35,578 bases of DNA from UBA1206 sp045643125 (GTDB taxonomy: Bacteria; Bacillota; Clostridia; Oscillospirales; CAG-382). The notes beneath the pieces were generated by a model. It saw only the letters and a program-made list of their open reading frames with translations, made no database searches and was not told the DNA's origin. A program made the translations under genes and the position numbers. Below, in pieces: positions 24,681 through 30,652 of this stretch; position 1 is the stretch's first letter, and each line of letters starts with the position of its first letter. The stretch spans positions 1-35,578 of the forward strand of contig JAZUKE010000021.1 of assembly GCA_045643125.1 (NCBI GenBank), written 5' to 3'.

Positions 24681-25382
24681 TCATTGATTGTTGTTGATTA
24701 TTTCGTTTACTTTGTCGAGTGCTTCGGCAAGCGACGACACGCTGAAGAGGGCTTTCGTTTTGTCCGGCAGCGATATGCCGACCGAAAACGCGGACTTTTC
24801 AAACATCGGGTAGTCGTTGATGTGGTCGCCGACGGTCACGGTGTCGCGCGTGTCGATTCCCAGAAGCCCGCACACGTTGACGAGCGCGCTTCCCTTATCG
24901 ATGCCGTCCGGCAGAACGTCGAAGCAGTCGGGCTGATAATAGACCCGAAGCTTCGTTCCCTTCACTTTTTCGCGCAGATACTCCGCCATCGGCGGGAAGT
25001 ATTCTTCGCGGAAAGGAAACGGAGTGAATTCAAATTCGTTCTTTTGGCACCAATATTTTCCCTCAAAACGCTCGGAAAATCCGTTTTTTAGGTCTTCAAG
25101 CGACAGCATAACGCTTTTTTCGACAGGAAAATGCCCCGAAAGAACGGGCGGCAGGTCGCTCCCGAACTGATAGGTCAGCCCGTTTTCGCCGCACATAATG
25201 ATCCCCGGCAGCCCCGCCTGACGCGCAAAGCCGTTTAGGTAGGCGACCGGCTTTCCGGAGCAGACCGCCATTTTTATTCCGCTTGCGTACAGCTCCTTGA
25301 GCCTGCAAAGGCAATCGTCCGGTATCGGAAGCCCGACCGGCGCAAGCGTGTTGTCAAGGTCGAAAAATATAAGTTTTATCAT
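24681..25382 (-). CDS. HAD-IIB (Cof-type) phosphatase
   Basis: A 233-residue haloacid-dehalogenase superfamily hydrolase of the IIB type. Motif I is FDLDNT, with the nucleophile and acid Asp pair; motif II is the Ser of CSGKP; motif IV is GDHINDYPM. The large cap between motifs II and III marks subclass IIB, whose members dephosphorylate sugar phosphates or flavin precursors. ATG 25382 is 3 bases after the ychF stop, with no strong ribosome binding site of its own, so re-initiation is likely. The substrate is unknown. Confidence 0.88.
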   Translation of the reverse strand: MIKLIFFDLDNTLAPVGLPIPDDCLCRLKELYASGIKMAVCSGKPVAYLNGFARQAGLPGIIMCGENGLTYQFGSDLPPVLSGHFPVEKSVMLSLEDLKNGFSERFEGKYWCQKNEFEFTPFPFREEYFPPMAEYLREKVKGTKLRVYYQPDCFDVLPDGIDKGSALVNVCGLLGIDTRDTVTVGDHINDYPMFEKSAFSVGISLPDKTKALFSVSSLAEALDKVNEIINNNQ

Positions 25383-25385
25383 ATA

Positions 25386-26489
25386 TTATACGTTGAAACG
25401 GAAAAGTACCACGTCGCCGTCCTGCATAACGTATTCTTTGCCTTCGCTTCTCACGAGTCCGGCTTCCTTTGCGGCGTTGAATGAGCCTTTGGCGATAAGG
25501 TCGTCATAACCGACTATCTCGGCTCTGATGAATCCGCGCTCGAAATCGGTGTGTATCTTTCCCGCGGCTCCGGGTGCTTTGGTGCCGCGCGTTATCGTCC
25601 ACGCTCTGACCTCCTTGGGACCTGCGGTGAGGAACGAGATAAGCCCGAGCAGATCGTAGGACGCACGGATGAGCTTGTTCAGCCCCGTGTCTTCAAGCCC
25701 GAGACCGCCGTAGAATTCCTCAAGGTACATTTCCCTTTCTTCGTCGTCAAGCTCGGCAAGCTCGGCTTCGATCTTGGCGCAGACGGCGATGATGCCCGCG
25801 TTCTCTTCCTTTGCCTTTGCTTCGAGAGCGGCGTAATACTCGTTGGAGGAAAGGTCTTTCAGCGAATCCTCGTCCACGTTCGCGGCGTAGATGACGGGTT
25901 TTGCGGAAAGGAAGCAGGCGTCTTTGATTATGGCGTATTCGTCGTCGGAAAGTCCCGCGCTGCGGACGGTGTTGCCTTCGCCGAGGACGGTCTGCAGTCT
26001 TTCGAGCAGTTCAAGCTCCGGCTTTACGCTGCTGTCGCCCTTGAGCTGCTTTCTCACGCGGTCGATCCTTCGTTCGAGGACTTCCATATCGGCAAGCACA
26101 AGCTCGGTGTTGATCGTGTCTGCGTCACGGACGGGATTGACCGAGTCTTCGACGTGGATGACCTCCGTACCGCCGAAGCAGCGGACGACGTGAACTATCG
26201 CGTCCACCTCGCGGATGTGTGACAGGAACTTGTTGCCGAGCCCCTCGCCCTGCGATGCGCCGCGGACAAGTCCCGCGATATCGACGAATTCGATCGTTGC
26301 GGGAGTGTATTTTTCGGGATCGTATATTTTTGCAAGCTCGTCCAGACGTTTGTCCGGCACGGCGACGACGCCCACGTTGGGGTCGATGGTGCAGAAAGCG
26401 TAGTTTGCCGCTTCCGCGCCCGCTTTGGTGAGCGCGTTGAAAAGTGTGGATTTGCCGACGTTCGGCAGACCGACTATACCGAGTTTCAT
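25386..26489 (-). CDS. ychF: YchF, Obg-family ATPase
   Basis: A 367-residue ribosome-associated translation-factor GTPase-like protein that prefers ATP. G1 is GLPNVGKS (7-14), G3 is DIAGLV, and the usual NKxD is replaced by NVDE, as in the family. The acidic coiled-coil insert and the C-terminal TGS domain (WTITRGTKAPGAAG onward) are present. Length is standard. AAGGAT precedes ATG 26489. A promoter at 26580-26608 gives a leader that contains a terminator-like hairpin. Confidence 0.96.
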   Translation of the reverse strand: MKLGIVGLPNVGKSTLFNALTKAGAEAANYAFCTIDPNVGVVAVPDKRLDELAKIYDPEKYTPATIEFVDIAGLVRGASQGEGLGNKFLSHIREVDAIVHVVRCFGGTEVIHVEDSVNPVRDADTINTELVLADMEVLERRIDRVRKQLKGDSSVKPELELLERLQTVLGEGNTVRSAGLSDDEYAIIKDACFLSAKPVIYAANVDEDSLKDLSSNEYYAALEAKAKEENAGIIAVCAKIEAELAELDDEEREMYLEEFYGGLGLEDTGLNKLIRASYDLLGLISFLTAGPKEVRAWTITRGTKAPGAAGKIHTDFERGFIRAEIVGYDDLIAKGSFNAAKEAGLVRSEGKEYVMQDGDVVLFRFNV

Positions 26490-26507
26490 ATATCCTTATA
26501 CCCGTTC

Positions 26508-26535
26508 AAAAAGCCGGATACTCTCCGGGCTTTTT
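26508..26535 (-). promoter_or_regulatory. Terminator-like hairpin in the ychF leader
   Basis: On the minus strand AAAAAGCCCGG pairs with CCGGCTTTTT, a GC-rich stem followed by five T, about 20 bases before the ychF ATG and downstream of its probable promoter. It could act as an attenuator, or be an old terminator left upstream. Confidence 0.55.
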
Positions 26536-26579
26536 GCCTTTCGTATATATTCTTTTGCTTTTGTTCCGATATCTGTATT

Positions 26580-26608
26580 ATTGTATCATATATTTATTTG
26601 CTTTTCAA
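26580..26608 (-). promoter_or_regulatory. Sigma-A promoter of ychF
   Basis: On the minus strand TTGAAA (26608-26603), a 17-base spacer and TACAAT (26585-26580). Confidence 0.7.
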
Positions 26609-26668
26609 TCCTTTTGCGGTAATTTTTATTATTGTTTATGCTATTGTATATACAGATAAAAAGAAAAG

Positions 26669-26689
26669 CCTCCGCAAAATATGCGGAGG
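26669..26689 (-). terminator. Terminator of the toxin-antitoxin unit
   Basis: CCTCCGCA pairs with TGCGGAGG over a 5-base loop and is followed on the minus strand by CTTTTCTTTTT. It lies 11 bases beyond the toxin stop. Confidence 0.9.
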
Positions 26690-26700
26690 TCAAAGCTGAA

Positions 26701-27108
26701 TCAGGTAACCGTCAAATACTTGTCGCAGAATTCTCTTGCCGTTACGATCCCAATATTTTCAAATTGTTTCAAAACCAGCAGATCTTTGTCGCCGCTCACT
26801 ATATACAGCGCTTTTGCATCCTTTGCGCAGCCGAGAAACTTATCGTCGTCGGGATCACGAGACAGTTCAATACGAGTCTTCGGCTCAATCATTTCAAGAG
26901 AACGAATGAGAGGCAAAAGAATGTTTCTGCTGATTTTACCTTGTTTTCTTGATATCATTTCGTCAACGATTTCAAGATACTCATCCACGATCTCGGATGT
27001 GGCACAGGCAGTTATTTCCGAATTCAGAATTGCTTTCAATATCTGCCTTGGAGCGCCGCCGAAAAATACGCCGGAAATGACAACATTCGTATCGACTACA
27101 ATTCTCAT
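26701..27108 (-). CDS. PIN-domain toxin (COG1569 type)
   Basis: A 135-residue PIN-domain protein, likely the ribonuclease toxin of a toxin-antitoxin pair. The first acidic residue is Asp6 in VVDTNVVISG, the mid-protein acidic cluster is TSEIVDEYLEIVDE, and the C-terminal DPDDDKFL and SGDKDLL supply the remaining metal ligands. Its ATG overlaps the antitoxin stop as ATGA, so translation is coupled. Length fits the group. RNA target unknown. Confidence 0.9.
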   Translation of the reverse strand: MRIVVDTNVVISGVFFGGAPRQILKAILNSEITACATSEIVDEYLEIVDEMISRKQGKISRNILLPLIRSLEMIEPKTRIELSRDPDDDKFLGCAKDAKALYIVSGDKDLLVLKQFENIGIVTAREFCDKYLTVT

Positions 27109-27371
27109 TTTCGTTTACTCTTCCTTACAGATTTGATAATATCGTTCACGTCGTCTTCGGTATATCCGACGGAATCCGCCCATTCCTGCGCTTCTGACAT
27201 TGCTTCTTCAAATTCTTCGGCAGAAGGAAGCTTTAATGCTTTCAGCATAATGGAATCCCCGGAAGCGTAGGCGACCAGCTTGTCTCCGGTTTCAATAGAC
27301 AATAGCCTGCGTATGCTGACAGGAAGCGATATCTGTCCTTTTGAAGAAACGGTCAATACTTGTGCATCCAT
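27105..27371 (-). CDS. AbrB/MazE-type antitoxin
   Basis: An 88-residue protein with an N-terminal AbrB/SpoVT DNA-binding domain (LTVSSKGQISLPVSIRRLL, about residues 5-25, continuing to 50) and a C-terminal acidic helix that should bind the PIN toxin. ATG 27371 is chosen because AAAGGTG lies about 9 bases upstream; an in-frame TTG at 27389 would include that site. A dyad and sigma-A promoter just upstream fit autoregulation by the antitoxin. Confidence 0.9.
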   Translation of the reverse strand: MDAQVLTVSSKGQISLPVSIRRLLSIETGDKLVAYASGDSIMLKALKLPSAEEFEEAMSEAQEWADSVGYTEDDVNDIIKSVRKSKRK

Positions 27372-27387
27372 TACTTTCACACCTTTC

Positions 27388-27437
27388 AAGTAAGATTTTC
27401 TTACTTATAGTATATCATATCTCTTGCAAATATGCAA
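27388..27437 (-). promoter_or_regulatory. Promoter and operator of the toxin-antitoxin operon
   Basis: On the minus strand TTGCAT (27437-27432), a 17-base spacer and TATACT (27414-27409), followed at once by the perfect dyad AAGTAAG-N5-CTTACTT (27388-27406) over the likely transcription start. Confidence 0.8.
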
Positions 27438-27487
27438 TACCGTTTTATTCTTTTCGGGAAACACGGTAATTTTTAATTTTCGTCTTC

Positions 27488-28864
27488 TCACGGAATGTTG
27501 TAAAGCATTTCGCCGTCGATCAGTTCAAACGAGCCGGCGCCGCTCTCGAAGCCAGACACGGAAATAAAGCCGATCTTACCGAGAGTCAGCCCTTTGACGT
27601 TCTTGATTTTTTCGGCTTCTTTTTCCATTTCTTTTTCGGAAAGAGGATCTGCGTAGTATTTCACTTCATAAATGTCAAAATCATCGCGTCTCTTCAATAC
27701 CACGTCATACTCGCCGTTGGTGTGCGTGCCGCTGTCGTCGTAATAGTATGTGCCGATGTTCTGCACACCGCGCAGTTTTCCGCTTTTGATCATCAGTGAA
27801 AAATACGTGCGGCAGATCTCCTCAAACCTGTGTGCGATAAAAGTCACGACCGGCTTTTCGATGTATTCGTCATAAAACGCTTCCGCTCCGAGCATCGTCA
27901 GTGCGCTTTTGTTTCTGTACACGAACGCGTAATAGAACCGCAGAAGATTGTCGCTGACCTCGTACGACACCTTTTTGTTATCGCACGGACGATTGATCGG
28001 GAACGATTTTGTCACGATCTCCATAGTGAGAAGCGAAGAAAGCTGCTTTGACAGCAGACCGTTGTTCTTCATATCAAGAAGCTCCTCGATCTCTCCGTAT
28101 TTCTTCTTGCCGTTCGAGATCGCATAAAGAATCCTGTCGGCATTGACGGCGTTTGAATAATCGGAGATCAGAAGATGCTCCGCGTAGCTGTTGACCGGGC
28201 TTTGCGGATTCAATATCGTGTCGACGACGTTTTCTTTCAGTCCTTTGTCGGGATCGATAAACCCGTTCACGAACGGCGATCCGCCGAAGACCGAATAAAA
28301 CGCCGCCTTGTCGCGCACAGACCTTTCGCCGTAAAAAGCCGACGCCTCAATGTAGTTCAGCTCCTTCAGCTGTATCGTCAGAGAAAACCTTCCGTATAGC
28401 GCGTTTTTCTCTGCCAACAGATCCTTCATCATCCCGATGTGCGATCCCGAAACAAACAGATGAAGATTTGCGAGATAGTTGTCGATAATGACCTGAAACT
28501 GCGAATCGACCGTTTCCGACGGTGCCATAATTTTAAGATACGGATATTCGTCTATTACTATATTCAGCTGTTTTCCGAGCGTGTCAAGATAAGCGAACAC
28601 GTCAACGAAAGAAGCAAACGGCAACTGCACCGGAAGCACTCCCGACCGCACAAGCTCCCTTACGAAGCCGTTCACATTGTCCGAAAGTGTGGATTTGAGG
28701 CACTCATAATAAACGTACGGCTGCTTTGCGTCGTCAAGAGCGTGCTTTATGAGCGTCGTTTTACCGACCTTGCGTTTGCCGTATATCATCACAGAAGCGG
28801 AAGCGTTCCGAAGCTGCCGACCTATGTCGGCAAGTTCTTTGCTGCGTCCGATGAAAATACCCAT
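27488..28864 (-). CDS. AAA+ ATPase with DUF234 nuclease-like domain
   Basis: A 458-residue protein of the ATPase_2/DUF234 type. Walker A is GKRKVGKTT and Walker B is IVIDEYPYL; a winged-helix-like middle region follows (about 250-310). The C-terminal DUF234 domain carries EYDVV and YEVKYY in the spacing of a PD-(D/E)xK nuclease core. The family is widespread in anaerobes and archaea and its role is unknown; defence or mobile-element links have been suggested by structure only. GGGAGG lies 7 bases before ATG 28864, so the in-frame start at 28900 is not used. It has its own consensus promoter. Confidence 0.88.
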   Translation of the reverse strand: MGIFIGRSKELADIGRQLRNASASVMIYGKRKVGKTTLIKHALDDAKQPYVYYECLKSTLSDNVNGFVRELVRSGVLPVQLPFASFVDVFAYLDTLGKQLNIVIDEYPYLKIMAPSETVDSQFQVIIDNYLANLHLFVSGSHIGMMKDLLAEKNALYGRFSLTIQLKELNYIEASAFYGERSVRDKAAFYSVFGGSPFVNGFIDPDKGLKENVVDTILNPQSPVNSYAEHLLISDYSNAVNADRILYAISNGKKKYGEIEELLDMKNNGLLSKQLSSLLTMEIVTKSFPINRPCDNKKVSYEVSDNLLRFYYAFVYRNKSALTMLGAEAFYDEYIEKPVVTFIAHRFEEICRTYFSLMIKSGKLRGVQNIGTYYYDDSGTHTNGEYDVVLKRRDDFDIYEVKYYADPLSEKEMEKEAEKIKNVKGLTLGKIGFISVSGFESGAGSFELIDGEMLYNIP

Positions 28865-28883
28865 TTTTGTGCCTCCCTGTTTT

Positions 28884-28942
28884 AATGAATTTGTTTTCAC
28901 TGAATTTCAATTCATTATAATTTATTGTTCCCATTTTGTCAA
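28884..28942 (-). promoter_or_regulatory. Perfect-consensus promoter with overlapping dyad for the ATPase gene
   Basis: On the minus strand TTGACA (28942-28937), exactly 17 bases, then TATAAT (28919-28914). The inverted repeat AATGAATT (28884-28891) / AATTCATT (28909-28916) overlaps the -10 box and start point, as an operator would. Confidence 0.85.
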
Positions 28943-29154
28943 GTATTTATGGGAATAATTTTATTGAAAGCTATGATTTTTCGGAAAGCATCGGATGTAT
29001 CAAGGGCAGACTTTGACTCCGTCGAAAGAAGAAGATTTATGTATATCGGAAGACGCGCAGACCAACAAAATAAATTATAAATTTTGATACACATTTATTT
29101 GACGATAATATTGAATGAAAATTTATAATTGCAAAAATATTTTTGAAAAAGGTA
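28943..29154. other. AT-rich spacer without a supported gene
   Basis: Nothing coding is convincing here. A 35-residue frame at 28973-29080 has no ribosome binding site and is not called. Confidence 0.6.
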
Positions 29155-29235
29155 TTGACAAATGCGGGATTATATGTTATATTGACGTCAGAAAGCAAAA
29201 GATACGTTAAATTTCGATTTGTTAATCGTATCTTT
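29155..29235 (+). promoter_or_regulatory. Promoter and leader dyad of the response regulator gene
   Basis: TTGACA (29155-29160), 17 bases, TATATT (29178-29183). Downstream, AAAGATACG (29198-29206) and CGTATCTTT (29227-29235) form an inverted repeat in the leader that may be an operator or RNA hairpin. Confidence 0.75.
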
Positions 29236-29270
29236 CAATACAAAATACGATTTATACGGAGGGATTCAAT

Positions 29271-29960
29271 ATGATGACAAAGATCCTTGTCGTTGACGAC
29301 GACGCCAATATATGCGAACTGCTCAGGATGTATCTCGAAAAAGAGGGGTACGAAGTAAAGACCGCGTCCGACGGTGTTGAAGGGCTTGCTTCCTTCAGAA
29401 TGTACGAACCGGATCTCGTTCTGCTCGACATAATGATGCCGAAAAAAGACGGCTGGCAGACCTGCCGCGAAATACGCGAGCAGTCCTCCAAGCCCATAAT
29501 TATGATAACCGCAAAAGGCGAAACGATCGACAAAGTACTCGGTCTTGAGCTGGGCGCCGACGATTTCATCGTAAAACCCCTTGATATGAAAGAGGTTTTC
29601 GCCCGCATCAAAGCCGTACTGCGCCGCTATTCGCGCCAGGATTCCAACGACGGCGAGCTTATCCGTTTTGACAACATCGAGATCTCGCGTCAGAAATACG
29701 AGCTTAAGATCAAGGGCAAGCCCGTCGATCTTCCCCCGAAGGAACTTGACCTCATCTATTTCCTTGCGGCAAACTACAACAGAGTTTTCACCCGCGATCA
29801 GCTTCTTGACAAAGTCTGGGGCTTCGATTATCTCGGCGACAGCCGCACGGTGGACGTCCACATAAAGAGACTGCGCGAAAAGCTCGACGGCGCAAGCGAC
29901 AAATGGGTACTCAAAACCGTCTGGGGTGTCGGATATAAGTTCGAGCTTCTCTCCGAATGA
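29271..29960 (+). CDS. OmpR/PhoB-family response regulator (orphan)
   Basis: A 229-residue two-component regulator. The receiver domain (1-120) has the acidic pair in VVDDD, phospho-acceptor Asp53 (LLDIMMPKKDG) and Lys102 (VKPLD). The C-terminal winged helix (about 130-228) carries RDQLLDKVWG, SRTVDVHIKRLREKL and GVGYKFE. GGAGGG precedes ATG 29271; the second ATG at 29274 is equally usable. No histidine kinase adjoins it: the next gene faces the other way after a terminator, so its partner must be elsewhere. Confidence 0.95.
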   Translation: MMTKILVVDDDANICELLRMYLEKEGYEVKTASDGVEGLASFRMYEPDLVLLDIMMPKKDGWQTCREIREQSSKPIIMITAKGETIDKVLGLELGADDFIVKPLDMKEVFARIKAVLRRYSRQDSNDGELIRFDNIEISRQKYELKIKGKPVDLPPKELDLIYFLAANYNRVFTRDQLLDKVWGFDYLGDSRTVDVHIKRLREKLDGASDKWVLKTVWGVGYKFELLSE

Positions 29961-30026
29961 TCAGATCACTTCTTAAAAATCACAAATATTTTTTCATTGT
30001 TTTTTTTCCTTTTCCTTTTCTAATGT

Positions 30027-30053
30027 AAAATCCGGCTCAGCGAGCCGGATTTT
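30027..30053. terminator. Terminator between the response regulator and the 67-residue gene
   Basis: A perfect 12-bp stem, AAAATCCGGCTC with GAGCCGGATTTT, and loop AGC lie between the convergent genes and can serve both. Confidence 0.85.
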
Positions 30054-30081
30054 ATATTTAGTGAAATAATGGTATTTCGTA

Positions 30082-30285
30082 TCACCTTTCCGTATTATCA
30101 CAAATATCTTTTAATTTACTGTATATTTCGCCAAGATCACCGAAAAGCGACACTCCTCTTATGTCATTCAATTTGTCTTCTATTTTTTCAAGTTTATCCA
30201 AAACGGCTTTCATCAGGTTTACCATTTCAAACATATATTCATTGTCCATTACCATATATCTCCCACATTTGTTTTGATGTGTCAT
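30082..30285 (-). CDS. Small coiled-coil protein divergent from an XRE repressor
   Basis: A 67-residue protein with no family I recognise. The middle (about residues 15-45) is a heptad-like amphipathic helix, rich in Leu, Met, Glu and Lys, suggesting a coiled coil or helical hairpin. AAAGGAAG lies 5 bases before ATG 30285; an internal ATG at 30255 has GGGAGA upstream and is an alternative. It is transcribed away from the XRE gene from a promoter that carries the same operator, so it is probably repressed by that protein. It might be an antirepressor, a small toxin or a structural helper; sequence does not decide. Confidence 0.7.
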   Translation of the reverse strand: MTHQNKCGRYMVMDNEYMFEMVNLMKAVLDKLEKIEDKLNDIRGVSLFGDLGEIYSKLKDICDNTER

Positions 30286-30302
30286 AGAGTCTTCCTTTGT
30301 TT

Positions 30303-30352
30303 ATTGTACTCAATCTATGAGTATTTGTCAATACTCAAACAGTGAGTATGAT
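30303..30352. promoter_or_regulatory. Overlapping divergent promoters with twin operators
   Basis: Two dyads, TACTCA-N5-TGAGTA, lie at 30307-30323 and 30332-30348, 25 bases centre to centre. The minus-strand promoter is TTGACA (30331-30326), 17 bases, TACAAT (30308-30303). The plus-strand promoter is TTGTCA (30325-30330), 16 bases, TATGAT (30347-30352). The two -35 boxes overlap, and each spacer holds one dyad. Confidence 0.9.
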
Positions 30353-30374
30353 AACATTTTGCAGGGGTGATTTT

Positions 30375-30620
30375 ATGAATTATCGTACGCGTATAAGAAA
30401 CGTGCGTGAAGACAGAGATTATACTCAGTCTGAAATCGGCAAGATCCTGCAAAAATCCCAGCAAGGATACAACCACATAGAAGCCGGACGGGCAGAATTG
30501 AAAATCGAGGATCTTAAACTTCTTTGCAAATTTTATAATTTGTCGGCAGATTATCTGATCGGACTTACGGATATACCGAAGCCATTAAAAGATATTGACA
30601 AATACGACCGTATGGTATAG
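30375..30620 (+). CDS. XRE-family HTH repressor
   Basis: An 81-residue Cro/cI-type regulator consisting of little more than one helix-turn-helix domain. It opens with IRNVREDRDYTQSEIGKIL, the HTH continues with KSQQGYNHIEAGRAEL, and LKLLCKFYNLSADYLIGLTD closes the domain, as in many Clostridial XRE proteins. AGGGGTG lies 5 bases before ATG 30375; the earlier in-frame ATG at 30342 sits in the operator and is rejected. It very likely binds the two TACTCA-N5-TGAGTA dyads upstream, controlling itself and the divergent 67-residue gene. Its transcript may continue into the DUF4855 gene, 32 bases downstream. Confidence 0.93.
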   Translation: MNYRTRIRNVREDRDYTQSEIGKILQKSQQGYNHIEAGRAELKIEDLKLLCKFYNLSADYLIGLTDIPKPLKDIDKYDRMV

Positions 30621-30623
30621 GAT
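30595..30623 (+). promoter_or_regulatory. Possible promoter of the DUF4855 gene
   Basis: TTGACA (30595-30600), 17 bases and TAGGAT (30618-30623) inside the end of the XRE gene. The -10 box is imperfect. Confidence 0.45.
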
Positions 30624-30652
30624 ATATCCATACTCGATCCGGAGGTAATCTT

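Noticed and set aside
28973..29080. 35-residue open frame beginning MIFRKASDV, resembling the start of a GNAT acetyltransferase
   Set aside because: No ribosome binding site, no continuation of the domain, and AT-rich non-coding surroundings. At most it is a remnant.
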